From Callipepla californica brunnescens (Eukaryota; Chordata; Aves; Galliformes; Odontophoridae): DNA of 64,000 bases. The first letter of the stretch is position 1. Every line of letters starts with the position of its first letter. Under the pieces are notes generated by a model. The model was not told where the DNA came from and did not search any database. It saw nothing but the letters and a program-made list of their open reading frames with translations. Position numbers and translations under genes: made by a program. The DNA lies in contig JALIRH010000001.1 of the NCBI GenBank assembly GCA_023055505.1, positions 12,395,467-12,459,466 on the forward strand. Reading direction: 5' to 3'. Positions 49,800 to 62,945 of this stretch are shown here, piece after piece.

Positions 49800-52700
49800 A
49801 ATCCTTTTAAGAGGATGCCAGACAGGTTACTGAAAAAATTTGCCTTTTTAACATTGAGCATGATGTAGTTAGTTAAATTTGATGCAATGTTATTTATCAT
49901 CCTTCCAAAGACTCTAAGGTATTCACAGTGTGGCTTATTAAATGACATTGCCATCATGCATGCTATTACATTATATTTAGCTGACATAGGAAACTCTAAT
50001 GAGAATGAGCCAGTAAAAGGCTTTAGGCACAGACATAAACAAAGTCAATAAAATCACATCAGAAAGAAGAAGGAAAAAAAAAACTATAAAAGAATAAAAT
50101 CTATGCAAGAACAATGCCTGACTGTTATTGCCTTGAGCTCTTTCAGGATTTCTGGAGTTCTATGATGGCTGAGCAAACTTCCTCTCTGCCTCTCAATCTT
50201 TGTCAATATGTGCCTGCAAATTGTCACACAAAACTTTCTTGTCTTTATCTGTATAGAAGATATTCTAAAAATGCATGTGCAAAGGAAGTTGCTTTCCTCT
50301 TGTATGTCATTATTTTTTAGGTATAGTTACTACTGTCTGTGCCAATACTACCTCCTCTCTGAAGCTCCCATTATAACAAAACTTAAGTAGTTCTGAGAGA
50401 AGATATTGAATGCCACTTAGGTAATGATCCACTTGTAGGTACTATAAGTGACATTCATTGTCCTGTGCCAGGAACGTGCCGGGGTCATCTTGAAGGGTAC
50501 CGACTTTGATTCACCGGCCTTTGAGTAATGATTTCCAGACAACTGTAACAACACCTTTTGAGCGGAAGCAGTACATGGGTAGATGTGGCTATTTTTAGGA
50601 ACTATTTGGTGTATACATCTATTTGCCTTCTGAGAATACACATATCCATCCCAGTAGAAGTCAGCCCAATTTCCTCAGAATCTGATGGAATGCATTTAGA
50701 AGATTCACGTTCCCTCAGGAACACAAGATTTATCACAGGAGGAACAGTTCTCCTCCTAATTACAAGTATATGTACGTATGCATATGTATACGCATGTACA
50801 GAATAAATAAAGAGACTTGCATAAATATACATAATATCAGTATACTTTAGTGATTTCTTTGTCCTCTGAGAAGCTGCTAGTTTTGGCCTGATGGCTCCAT
50901 TTTTATTTTGCTAACAGAAAACATGAGTTTGAGTCTTCATTGTCATTTTTTGTACATTTTTTTTTCTTTTTCATTTTTTAGTGTCTAGGACTGATTAGGA
51001 GCTCGGCTAAGCAGCTCACTACAGTGCAGATGAAATAGTTTCTGATGTGCTCATTCCTTCTGCAATCTATTCAGTTCTGTTTATTCTATCCTCATTCTGT
51101 GCCTAGAGTGATAAGCAACATGGATTGAGGCACTGCAGCCTCCCTGCCCTGAGGTGAGAACAGGTGGTTTCCTGCTTCCCCAAAGTCTTCATTAAAGTAT
51201 ATATGAGTGTCATTCAGTAATGTAGAGACTGTTTCACAATGGGATTGTTTCCACTATTTCTTTCAGAGACTTCTGTATTTCCATGCTCAATTCTATAGGT
51301 GATAACTGAAAGTCAATTGACTTAATATCATACATATGTATAAAAGAACCATCTTGATATTTTTGTCATAAACTGAAGACATAAAACTGTAGACTCAGAG
51401 AAAAAGAAAACAATGCCTAGAATGGAGCAATGTCTGTTTTGTTAGCAAACCAAGATGCCATGTACTAGTTATTCAACAAAGCCATGTATAAGACTCTGAC
51501 AAAAGAGAAAGAACAGAAATTCATGCCACGGTGAAAAATATGGACTAAAATGTGTTAATTCCATATCAATGTTTTATTAGAAGGAAACTGTGCCCATTTG
51601 CTAATTAAGCAGCTTTGCTACATAACTGTAACTCTGGCTACATATAAAAGCAAATAACCAAACAAACAAAGCCTCCACAAACTGCAGATTTCTCTATGTA
51701 AGGGCATTTATGAGACTGAAATTAAATACTACTGAAGTCTGCAGTCCACTTGGAATCCCTCAGCAGTCTGCACTCACTTGCAGCTCTTCCAGGCCAGCTT
51801 CTCTGACCCCAGCTAGGGGGCTACATTATCTAGAAATGTGGAAGGTCCCCAAAGGAAATACAAAGTCATTCAGTATTTAATCATGCTAAACTGTTCAGGA
51901 AGGCAGAATCAATCACTGGCTTTCTCATATTCTTCATGTTTTTTTGTTGTTTTCTTTTTGTCTAGTTTGCCTATTTCCTAGAGTACATTTGCTGTGCTTA
52001 GATCATATCTTGTACTCTAGTCAATGTGCATTCAGTACATTAAAGCTCAGCACGTATAATAGTAAATATATATTGACCACGAGAAGTTACTTGCAATTCC
52101 TGATGCTTCAAGTACATAACCTCTACCAATTAAACTGCAGTGAAGTAAATCTAATGATAGCTCAAGGCAAGAATACTGAGGCTTTAGGTTTCTAAAGGAA
52201 CTTTAGGATGATAGATCTTTTTAAAAAAGATCAATATGCACCTCTTGAAACTTTTTGCACTAGATTTTTAAGTAGCAAATTCACATGATTTAGGATAATT
52301 TATAGTAGTGTAAACTTGGGGGAACCTATTAGTAAGGAAGTAGAATTGTATCTTGTGTATTTTGGAAATCTTCAGACCCTGAATAGTCTCTGATGTTATC
52401 TGAAGGCAGATAAAGGAAAATGAGTGCTACAAACAGGCAGGATTTGTGTTTTCATGTTAAGATACTATTAGTCCTGTTTCTTCATTGCACAGATACAGAA
52501 GGCACAGAATGGTTAGATGCAGACAGACAAAGATATTTTACAGGGCTTAATGAGCGGAAAATTTTCCTCACAATAGTAAATGGAATATCACTACAGCTGG
52601 GGGTGTTAAAAACAGAAAACATTTCAAAAGTTGGGCTTTCAGGCTTAGAAAAGCCAGTACTGGCCTTAATGCAACAAGGGGCACAACGTGAATTTTGAAG

Positions 52701-53866
52701 TAGAGAGCTTCTCACTGAAATCTAATAATTTACTGATCTAAGTATTATGTAAACCAAATTACTCATCAGAGGAGAATCTGAGAAGTAAAAATAAATGTCT
52801 TGGTTATCATGCTTCAGCATCTTTTCATGTCCCAACACAGTTCAAGTTATCTCCCCGGAATGAAATAGAGTCCAAATCCAAGCCACTTGTTTGCCTAAAG
52901 TAAATGGGAGGAAAGAATAGTCTTAATCATCCTCCAAATCTGGATGATCAGGAGAGCAATTAGATCTTTTCTGTCAATTTCCCCATAATTTATTTATCAG
53001 CCAAAGGTTTTCTGTTGCAGAATGTTATTATGTTTAACACCCGCTATGTTATTGCATGATTTTCTTTATGCTGACATTGAAACAGAGAGGAGAGCAAATG
53101 ATTGTGTTCTGATACAACCTATACTTTTGAAGATTTACTTGACAAGCTAAAAAAAAGTAAGTACCTGTACGGTTGCCTTTCTTCATACTGAGGTGAAGAA
53201 TCCTCTATATTAACATCTTTCTATTTCTTATGCTTATTGCATACCTACACAGCCTGTGGATGTTCTGCACTGAAAATTACTCTGATGCAATAAAACCACC
53301 CCGGACTCTAATACACACTACCATCACCACAAAAACAAAAACAAAAATCACAATTACAGCAGTGTTACAGCTACAATGTCAAGACATGAATATGTAATTA
53401 TGAATCACTACCACTCTGGGTTCAACTTCAGTTTCCTAAAAAGAGAACGAAGTTCCAGCAGTAGAATGATTTTCCTGATTGGCATCTGAAAAGCACTTTT
53501 GGAGCAATCACAGGTCACTGTGCTGTTGCCAGCTTACAGGACTCTTACAGATATGTAGCCTGGCAGATGGCTCTGTGCTGATGACTGAAGCAGGGGAGCA
53601 GACAGAAAATCAGCCAGCTTTCCAGATCTTCTGTGAGGCTGTTACATAGTCCTTGCATGGGTTCTGTCAGGATAGCCCTGCAAAATATATCCAGTTCTCC
53701 TAATAAAAAAGCTTCACACTTTTTCTTACAAGCTCCAATATAAGACTTAAATCTACCTCCAAGTTGTGTTAGATATCAGTATCTGTAAATGCACCAGCTA
53801 ATGGATAATTTCTAGCATGTGGTGCTGAGTAGATGTGAAAAACTGGAAAATGCTCAGTGCTGGACT
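49800..53866. other. Unique DNA, no gene recognised
   Basis: No gene or repeat family recognised. 50461-50570 carries a small CpG cluster that stands out from the CpG-poor background; in one plus frame it reads VLCQERAGVILKGTDFDSP before a stop, but no match or splice site supports an exon. A CAAAA-type tract lies at about 53331-53348. Confidence 0.45.
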
Positions 53867-53968
53867 GCTAGTGAAGAGTAACATGTACTCTTGTTATTGA
53901 AGACTCAGATGCTAATAGCTAGTGAAGAGTAACATGTACTCTTGTTATTGAAGACTCAGATGCTAATA
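53867..53968 (+). repeat. Perfect 51-bp tandem duplication
   Basis: Unit gctagtgaagagtaacat... of 51 bp occurs twice head to tail, 53867-53917 and 53918-53968, with no mismatch. Each unit contains the small inverted sequence agagta-acatg-tactct. Exact identity means a recent event or an assembly artefact. Confidence 0.95.
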
Positions 53969-54175
53969 TGCAGTGATCACTGATGCAAGCACCGATGTAC
54001 ACATGTCAGTGGAACTGGGATGAAATGCTGCGTGTGCTGCTGGGACAAACTGCAGTCATGAGATATCATACTATTACCACATGAAATGTAGGTAAGTGTG
54101 AAATGCAGATGAAAATGCGGACAGCAGGAAGTAGAGAAGTTTCCTGTCTTATTATGCCTGCAATTATTCTTTATA

Positions 54176-54706
54176 CGACGGCTGCTCCAAAAGAATGTCT
54201 CTTACTTTACTATGTTGGCCCATAATGTCAGAGGTGGATGTTGGTGGTATGGCAGTAGATGCTGAACCTTCCCACTATTCCATTACATGTTGCCATGTGG
54301 CAGATGGAAATAGAGGGGTCAGCCGAGGAGCAGTCTGACAAAATAATATCTGACATGGAAGTGCATCTAAAGCATAGAGGTGTCACTGAATTTTTCCATG
54401 CAGAAAAAATAGTACCCACGACATTTATCAATGCTTGCTGAATGTGAAACAGTGGATGTGAGCACAGTGAGGTGCTGAGTGGTGTGTTTTAGCAGTTGCG
54501 ACTGTGGCAGTTGTCAGTCACCTCCACTGGTGCATATTTTTATGAGCACAGTTCATGAAAATGCATATCTAATAGGAGTGACTGTATTGAAAAACAGTGT
54601 TCTGCAGCTGAGAATTTTCTCTATGAAACACTGCTATTTGCGCTTTGTATCTGTTGTAGTTTCCATGGAAATAAATAGGAGGCATTACTTTCGGAGCACC
54701 CTACAC
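54176..54706 (+). mobile_element. Galluhop-type mariner, internally deleted, both ends present
   Basis: The left end (cgacggctgctccaaaagaa, 54176 onward) and the right end (aggaggcattactttcgg followed by agcaccc, to about 54703) are the two inverted terminal repeats of the chicken mariner known as Galluhop. A TA dinucleotide at 54174-54175 precedes the left end, as expected for mariner integration; the right TA is blurred. At about 530 bp the copy is less than half of a full element of roughly 1.2-1.3 kb. The plus strand retains the start of the transposase frame (near 54304, with SDMEVHLKHRGVTEFFHAEK) and then a decayed continuation, before jumping to the 3' region. The central catalytic part is deleted, so it is non-autonomous and inactive. 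TIR mutations suggest an old insertion. Confidence 0.9.
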
Positions 54707-55267
54707 ATTAACCAGCTGTTAGTGTGTTGAGTAACATTAAATCAATCTGGTAGTTGAAAAACATGCAGGTGAAAGCTGTAGAGCCAGAACACAGCTTGTT
54801 CATCAGTGTAGGGGATGTACAGCTGATAGCTACATCTGCCACTTTTGGCTTCTGTCAGCAGTTTGAAGGACAAAAGATGTCTGGTTGAATTAAAACGCTA
54901 TTTACTTTTAAAACAGAACTTTTGGAAGGCTTTTCTTAGGAAGACTACTGAAAAAGAGTTCTTGTTCAGCTACTTGTTTTTCTACTGCCATCAGATTAAT
55001 GCTTCAAATGAAGTCAACAACATTTTGTTGTTTGTGTTTGAGTGTTTGAGGTTGAAATCTTTTATTACTGCAACCTGTAAAAAAGGTTTGCTTATAATTC
55101 TGGTTATAACTCCTGTGGAAATAAAACACTTTATAAGCCATTAGGTGGAAGAGAATAAAAGAAAGAGAAAAATAACCTCCCCTGGGAAGTTAGGTTTTCC
55201 TGTCAGAAATATATAAATATATTTTAATTAGTCTGAAAATCTTTTAAACCCTTGCTGGATGTGTTTG
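54707..55267. other. Unique DNA, nothing recognised
   Basis: A 99-codon plus-strand frame (54845-55144) has no recognisable motif. Confidence 0.5.
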
Positions 55268-55325
55268 TTGTTTGTTTTTTTTTAGTCTGTTTGTTTTGTT
55301 ATTTTTTAGTCCTTTTTTTTTTTTC
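55268..55325 (+). repeat. T-rich low-complexity tract
   Basis: TTTG and T-run units with scattered AG. Confidence 0.8.
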
Positions 55326-58300
55326 AGGATTAGCGCTATCAAACGACCTTTCATTTTAATCTTCTATAGTCCATTTATAATCTATAATCTTCTACAGTGA
55401 ACCTAGAAGGTTAATGCTTAGTATTTCTTAAAAATCATTTGAATAGTTCCAGACAGCTATAAGATGTAGTATATGGATTTATGAATTAAAGGGTGATTGA
55501 TTCTGCAAGAAACTATTGCTGACTTTACAGGACAATTCAGTCATTTTTCAGTTAATTCCATATTTTATTATATCCAAGATAGGTTAATGGAATATTAGGT
55601 TCCATTTTCCTTTTTCTTTAAGTAGAAGGGGTACTGGCACTGCAGTTATCAGATTGTTTAATGTTATGGTTGGATTATTGGGTTGATTAAATTAGATTAG
55701 TTAGATTACTGGCTCAAAATCATACTTTAATGCATCTTATGTTCCTTCTGCTTCAGTGTATTTTAGAGTTTGCAGCTTTAACATTTCAGAAACCACATCC
55801 CTACGCAGATATATTTGGAGTTTGTTATTGTAAGCAGGAACTTAAAATAAATTCCTTGAAGTTAGGCCAGAAGGATCCAGGACTGATAGTACAGTACAGA
55901 TAATATTTTTTGTTTCCTTTGATGGGAAGCATTTATTACAAATGTAACTTGGTTAAAAAATTAACACGGAAAAAGACAAGGCTATCTTTTGGTATCACCC
56001 TTCTCAAGTGTTGTTTGAGCAGTCTGGAACAGAGTATCAATAACTTTCACAGTGCCAGCTCTACCACCTGGGGGAAGGCGGCCAGCAGTTCTCTCTCCAT
56101 TCTGCCAGCTGGTCAACAGCCACGCGCTCTCTGCTCTTCTGACCATCCCTTCTCAGGCCACCAAGGCACCAGAGCTGCTACTAGGAATTTATCTCTTGCT
56201 TCTGTTCAAGGTGATAGTTGTTAAGAGGAACACTTTGTCTCCTCATTTCAGCAGATAATTGGGAATTCTAATCCTGCTCTCACCACCAAAACTCAGCAGG
56301 GAGCTCACAGGAAGGTCCTGACTATTGTCTGCAAGCAACATATACAGTCTGTGCTACTCCTTGTGGCCAGGAACTCAGTTTCTTGCTCTTTTTCCATCAA
56401 ATGAAGGGTTGCTTTTTTGCTCTACACAGTGATGTTCCTGATCCATATAGTTTTTGAATGTGTTACGACTGGAACCCTACACAGCAGCTGAAGCTCTGCT
56501 TGAGTGGAAAGCACACTTAATTTAGACAAATGTTCTCCAATCCAACAGAATTTCAGCCATATACTGAACTTTGTTTTTCTGATATACCTTCATTTATCTT
56601 TCTTTGTTGTGAAAGCCTTTCCTTGCCATTGTTTCCACACATAACTGCTTTGTGCTGGCCCCTTCCCTCTCTTTCCACATTTTTATACTTCTGTCGCTAC
56701 CCATTTTACCAGCTTATCCATGTTGCCGATACTCTAAAGACGTGCCAGACTTCACAGCACCTGTATGAACTGAATTCATGCTTTCGGGACCTATTTCCTA
56801 TTTTGGCACATCAAATTCCTGAGCAGCTTTATAATCTCTTTTCTCCTTGTCCTTGAATCCTGACACCAGGTTAGCTGTGTAACAATGCGCCACATCCAAA
56901 AACCCTTCCAGATATGTTCCCTGGGCCATTGTTGCAGCCACAGGCCTGTCTTGTTGCTGTACTCAAAAGTGAAGAAGTGTCCTTATTTCACAGCCCTTTG
57001 TACTCGTTTTCACCCATATGAACACAATGCACAAGATGTATCTCTCCATCACTTTCAGAGGCCATATGGAATCTCAGACATCAGAATCTAGCTCTTCAAT
57101 GAGATTTAGTTATTGCATGACAGTAATCTTAAAAAGGTCACAAATGGCTTTTGCTCGTCAAAACTTTGGTTTCTTCACAGTCAGAGATTTCACCTAGAAT
57201 TTTTCCCCTCTTCTTTCTGTCCTTGCTTAATCTCTGGGGAGAAGAGAAAGAGAGACACTGATGCAAGAAAGCCAACAACCACTCCTTCAGCCATCACTTC
57301 TCAGGTTCCTTAGTCATGTCCCTCCCAGTTCTGAGATGATGCTGAGGATGTTCAGCGGGAGAATCTTCTCAGCATCCAGCAGTTCCTTTCAGTGCATCCA
57401 GACCTGCTTGGTGAAGGCCTGCTCACTTTCAAAGGCAGCTGATTCAGTCTGAGTTCACACTGAGCTGTAAAGTTGTAATGGAAACATTTTTTTAATGTAG
57501 AGGAACATCAACCTAAGGCTGCACTGAAAGGGAGAAGGAGACAAGATCTCATAATGCTTTCCAAAGCTGACTCAATTCTTCCTGCAAATTTAGCATTCTT
57601 GGCAAGAGATTCTTCTACATTAAGAAATCAAAACAAAACCAAACCTGGCAGATTCAATTGGTTTTGTTGCAAGAATTACTACTTCTCTCCATACCTTAAA
57701 CAGGCAGAAGAGCTTGCATATTTTTATCTTGGGTACCTCACACTCAGAAGACTTATTTGTGTTAAACTTTGTCTGTGTAATCAACTTCAGAGATCTGTTC
57801 CTCATCAAATGTGTGTTTGTGGATGAGGAAGACACTGTATGTGGTAGAAATTCATTTCTTACAATAACAATCTTCCATACTTCTCTTGAGTATTCTTCTT
57901 TATATTTTTTCCTCACATTTATACACAGTAAATTCCTACTGAAACCTCTAATCCTGCTAGTTTGGCAAAAAGGCATATGCTATCCTATGATAGGTTTTTA
58001 ACTCTGGAATGTATTTTTTAACTTGATTAAGTTGGCTTTAGCTATGCCATCTCTATTAACATTAATGGAAACCACATGGTTTAAGCTCTGAGTATGAACT
58101 TGAGAATAAATCATTAAAATGCACTTGTTTAACTTTTATTGCCCTGCATGTCAGGCAACTAGAAGGAAGATTAGAATTATGCCCGTAATTGAATGGGTGA
58201 TCAAATACATCTCTTGACATTTTCCATTATGATAGATCTTTTTTTCAGATTCTCTACATTCTAAATTATTGCTCTTTCTAAAGAAATGTTCATTTTATCT

Positions 58301-58465
58301 AGTTGTATATGATAGACAGAAATGGATATATGTGTTTTCAGTGTTTTCATAGTTTTAAAACTGAGTTAGCATAACTTTTTTTTTTATAAAAAGCTTCACA
58401 ATCTTAAAATTTGAGTCTTAAAATGAATTGCTAATAAAAATATGTAAATAAATGTCTTTTTAAAA
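55326..58465. other. Unique DNA, no gene recognised
   Basis: Several consecutive plus-strand frames of 63-108 codons lie between 55910 and 58001. They are pyrimidine-biased (Ser, Leu, Phe, Cys-rich), overlap one another in different frames and show no domain, start context or splice-site pattern that I can defend. Confidence 0.45.
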
Positions 58466-58506
58466 ATGTATGTATGTATTTATTTATCTATTTATTTATT
58501 TATTTT
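58466..58506 (+). repeat. (ATGT)n / (ATTT)n simple repeat
   Basis: Tetranucleotide units ATGT followed by ATTT with one ATCT. Confidence 0.9.
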
Positions 58507-61500
58507 GGAGAACATTGATTGCAAAACCTAGACAAGACTGGCACATTACTGAACATATTTTTATACCATCGAGCAGTCAAATACCATTCATGTATCAGAA
58601 AATAACAATCACTGTAGTTCTGAATTTAAATAACTCTGTAAATAATGAATTAACTCCATGGGTATAAAACACTTCATATCAAAATGCAGGTCTCACATAA
58701 AGGTTTACTGTTCAGGATTTCTACACATTCATAGTGAAATCAAAGAGATTAAAAACCTGCCCGCAAATCTTACAGAAGTTGGTGAAAAGATACCCACTGA
58801 CACTAGTAGGAGTTGGATAGAAAATAGCAAGGAAAAAAATAAATCAATGGGTTTTGAATGTGCTGAGTTCATACACAGGGCATATCCACATCTCCCAGAA
58901 TGAGGCACTGAATTCCTCCAGCACATGCAGAAGATACTGTTTGGACTTTAATTTAATCCCACGCTGATTATTCACTGGTGTGAGGCTGATGAATGGATAG
59001 AATATTAAACAAGACACTTTTAAAGCCATATGGAATATGGTAGCATTTCAAATGTGTATTCAAACTTAAATAAAAGATACCATATATGTAAATCTGCTGA
59101 ACCCCCCCACACTCTTTTATCTTTTTTTTTGTTTGTATACTTACATATACATATTTATGTATGTATATATATGCATGTATGTCTTTTAGGGAGAATCTTT
59201 AAACTATGAAAAAAAAGTTCTACAACTTTATGTCAGAAAGTCTGATATTTTTCCCAGTGAATAAGTACTACTGCCATCTCTAGATATGAATAGAAAAATT
59301 GTTACTGGGATATAGCAGGCTAGGGAGAGAGAAAATGCATATTAGGAAGGTAGTTTAGGAAAGTTTCCTGAGAACTGACAACATCTGGAATCCACTGAGT
59401 TCGCAAGAGCAGCAGTAAATAAACTCCTTGAGTCTGTCAAACTTGTGAAAAGCCACTAGTGCACATTGGCATAAACAATGGGTTGCATAGTTTGGACCAC
59501 ACCAAATATATAGTTTGTTATGATATTCAGTGTTACATAGATAAATCCATTACAATTTCATATGTTAAAGGATTACGTGTACATATGATGAGAAAAGGAC
59601 AGGGGTTTTCTGAATTCCCACAATGAAGCTACTCTTGTGCCAGTATAACCTTAAGCAACTACATTTGTGATTGATCTCTCAACACTTGCTCCAGTTGTTA
59701 CTAAAATTGAGGGCATGAGCATGTATGTGAAGTGTGGTGGTGAATAAGTGAAAGCATGGTGTGAATAGATATCTGTCGTAGCACTGATTCTATAAATAAT
59801 AAAACCTAATGAATAAATTTCTTTGTGATCTGTGCCTGCCATAAACCATGAAATAGGGAAGGGGAATTTAAAAAATTTGGGTGCATAAATGACTAAACTA
59901 ATTATTATTATTTTTTGTAATCGAAAATTAGATATTCATTTTTCAGTGTTTCAGGAATCCTAGCTCTGTTTTAAAACATTTGAGCTTTTAATTCATTTTC
60001 ATGCAGCAGGTTAATTCTCGCCATGGCTCAACTTGAGCCTTACTTTCTGTTAAATGCTTGCCAAAGAGCACTGAAATAGAAGTTTTGCTATTGTCTGACA
60101 TTTGGTATGGATGTGATATTTCATTCTGCAGCCACAGAAAGCATGAAGATACTTGTAGCACACACACCAGCCATGTCTAGGGAATGCCTAAGGCATTTCT
60201 TATACTATGCCTTGGGAAAAATCATCAGGATTAAATTCAAAAAGATGTAATGGCTTCCAGAGAATGAGAAGATCTTCATGAGTAATTTTAACTATAGAAA
60301 ATGTAGATATGTTTGTGCACTATATAGCTAGGTTTAGACAATCTGCAGGTAGTTTCATATGTTATATTTTCTCTAACTCCAAATCTATGTTAGTAAAGTC
60401 TTAGATATATCCCATAGCATCATGAAATAGGGGTTGATTTTTGTACTTTTTGTTTCCCAAAGGATTAAGTTTACCTATTCATTCACAGTGTGAAGGCTTA
60501 AGGACTTACTGTACAACCTAAGATTCATCTGCAAATTAACAAACATTTTTAATTATCTTCATAACTGTGCATTTGCAGGGCAAAATGGGGTAGATTAACG
60601 TTACCAAGGTAAACTTAATTTTGGCATTTTCTACCTTTTGAGTATTTGATTTTGCAACAATTATTGTTTTCCCAGTATATGGAACACTGGGGAAGTGTTG
60701 CAGAAAGCTGAGAATAAATAAGAGAGAAACAGGCTCAGACAAAGCAGTCTGTCACCCTTGCTACAGATGGCATATCGTTTCTTTAAAAAGTTCAAAACAA
60801 TCTGAATCCTGTGAGCTTGAGATCATTACAATGAGGACTTTTTATAGTATATGATTTATATTGTTTTGTAACAGTTCTGAGAGCGGCGTGATCTCACAGG
60901 AAAGCCATTTAAGGTAGGAGGATTACACCAGCAAAAAGTACTAAGTGAAAAACACAGCAGGAGTGCAAACCAGGAGAAATCCCCTGAAAAGGAGAGGAGA
61001 AGAGCACTCACTTATTATGTTTGCATTGAACTGCAGACTGAATCTTTTCAGGAATAAAAGCAGGAAGGAAAAAGGGAGCCATGTGAATCAAAGTGATACG
61101 AGGAGGAATAAGCTGCTGAGAACTCCCTAGGTTGGCTATCCCAGGCAGCCGAGCAGGTAACCAGTTCTTTATCCCATCAGCTTTCACAACGAATACAAGC
61201 CTTAGAACTTCTACAAGGCAACTAGAAATAAACTTGATTCTTATCATATTCCAAGGCTGGACTTCATTATTTTGTATTCTTTCTCCAGTGTGCATAAGCA
61301 GGAGCTTACAGTTTTGGGGTTTTTTAAATCTTTAACTTAGTATGATCACATTTGGGCAGCAAAAGACAATTCTGCTTGAGGTAGCTCTGGGTGCTTCTCA
61401 AATCTGAAGCACAGTCCCCCACAAAGAAGAGATAGTTTGACTCATAAGCCTTATCTGCTTCTACCAGCTGAAGTTCCTATTTTATGAAGAGCACTTATTT

Positions 61501-62504
61501 TCTCCCACTTACACAGTATACTCAGCACTGAAAATATAATCTGAATGCAAAGATAAAAATCTCTGGATTTAACAAAGAGAACTATTATTGCTTCATTTGA
61601 GCTCTGAGCAAAAGGGGTATATATCTAGATTTTACAATGACATTTCTAAATTATGCTTAAAGCTCTCGTTATAAATGCTGTCAATCAGAAACAGTTGAAG
61701 AGTGGATGAAAGAGGAAAGGGGCACAGGTACTCAACATAGTTGTTTTAAAATGCTCCTGAATACTGAACTACATCAAAAAGAAAAAATAATCCTAACAGT
61801 ATTTTGCATGATTCTGTCTTTTATGTGAGGGTTAAATTCACATGAACTATAAAACATCAGCCTAACAGCTAACAAATGCTGAGTGATTGATGTTTGATAA
61901 CTAACATGCACATGGGTCAGATGCTGCTGTAGGAAATTATCTGGGCACCTCCCTGATCACAGGGCAGCTGCTGTGGAGCTAGTAGTTGCCAATGTACAGC
62001 CATATTGGGGCTTTTCAGAAGATAGACCCCTGTGGGGAGGAGGCAGAAGGAGGTGAGTAACTGGGACAAGTGGTAGAGATGGAGCAGCTCAGTGTTCCCC
62101 ATGTATGTAGGATGTAGGATTGTTGCTAATGCAAAAGAGCTGGCATCCTTACCCTTGTGGGTGGCTTTGCCAAGTGACCAGCTGGGTATGGAGGGGAGGA
62201 GAGCAACATTAGGGTTGAACTGGAGGTGTTGGCAACGGGCCTGGAGGATGTCTGGAAGGAATACAAAGTGCCTGGAGTGTGTCAAATCTTGGAGATATTG
62301 GAAAGGTAAAAATGAGGTAAGGAACAGAAAAGAAGACTGCATGTGGATGGATGAATTTGAAGTCTGGGAAAGGTCTGGAAGACTTCTTTGAAGACTCCAA
62401 GATCCACATGTGTTTGGATAGTGATATTTTTCTTTAAAAGATTTTTAAGACGTTTAAGGTGTGGAGCTGTTAGAGGCAGGACCACACTGATGATCAATGA
62501 TGAT
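58507..62504. other. Unique DNA, no gene recognised
   Basis: AT-rich with a TATG/TATA-type tract at about 59138-59183. 61917-62400 is richer in G+C and carries a 141-codon minus-strand frame (62342-61917) without recognisable domain; it directly precedes the CR1 at 62505 and could be host DNA or an older, unrecognised repeat. Confidence 0.45.
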
Positions 62505-62907
62505 GATGGATGAAGCACCTCTCCTTCGAAGACAGGCTGAAAGATTTGGGGCTTTTCAGTCTGGAAACGCTCTGTGCAGACCTTACAGTGGCCTTTCAGT
62601 TTTTAAAGGGGCCTCCAGGAAAGATGAGGAAGGACTCTTCATCAGGGTGTGTAGTGATAGGACAGTGGATAATGGTTTAAACTGAAAGAGGGTAAATTTA
62701 GATTAGAAATTCAGAAGAAATTCTTCACTATGGGAGGGGTGAAACACTGGAACAGGTTGCCCAGAGAAGTTGTTTTATGAACATCAGGCTCGATGGGGCT
62801 TTGAGCAGTCTAGTTCAGTGGGAGGTGTCCCTGGCCATGGCAGGGGATTTGGAACTAGATAATCCTTGTGTCCTTTCCAACCCAAGCCATTGTATGATTC
62901 TATGACC
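62505..62907 (+). mobile_element. CR1 LINE 3' part, sense
   Basis: Sense CR1 from ORF2 C-terminal sequence (gaagcacctctccttcga, gaagacaggctgaaag) through 'gactcttcatcagggtgtgt', 'ggtgaaacactggaacag', 'ggttgcccagagaagttg' and 'ctggccatggcaggggattt' to the 3' end tgtatgattctatgacc. 5'-truncated. Frame shifts break the RT C-terminus into short frames. An A-rich tract follows at 62918. Confidence 0.93.
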
Positions 62908-62917
62908 ATAGGCTGTA

Positions 62918-62945
62918 AAAAACAAAAACAACAACAAAAAAAACC
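62918..62945 (+). repeat. A-rich (CAA)n tract next to CR1 3' end
   Basis: AAAAAC and CAA units 10 bp after the CR1 end. CR1 does not normally end in poly(A), so this is probably pre-existing or later simple sequence. Confidence 0.8.

Noticed and set aside
54259..54730. Two plus-strand frames of 60 and 83 codons as genes
   Set aside because: They are remnants of mariner transposase and 3' element sequence with the catalytic core missing.
56460..58001. Chain of plus-strand frames as a multi-exon gene
   Set aside because: Frames overlap in different phases, are composition-driven, show no domain and no convincing splice-site pairs.
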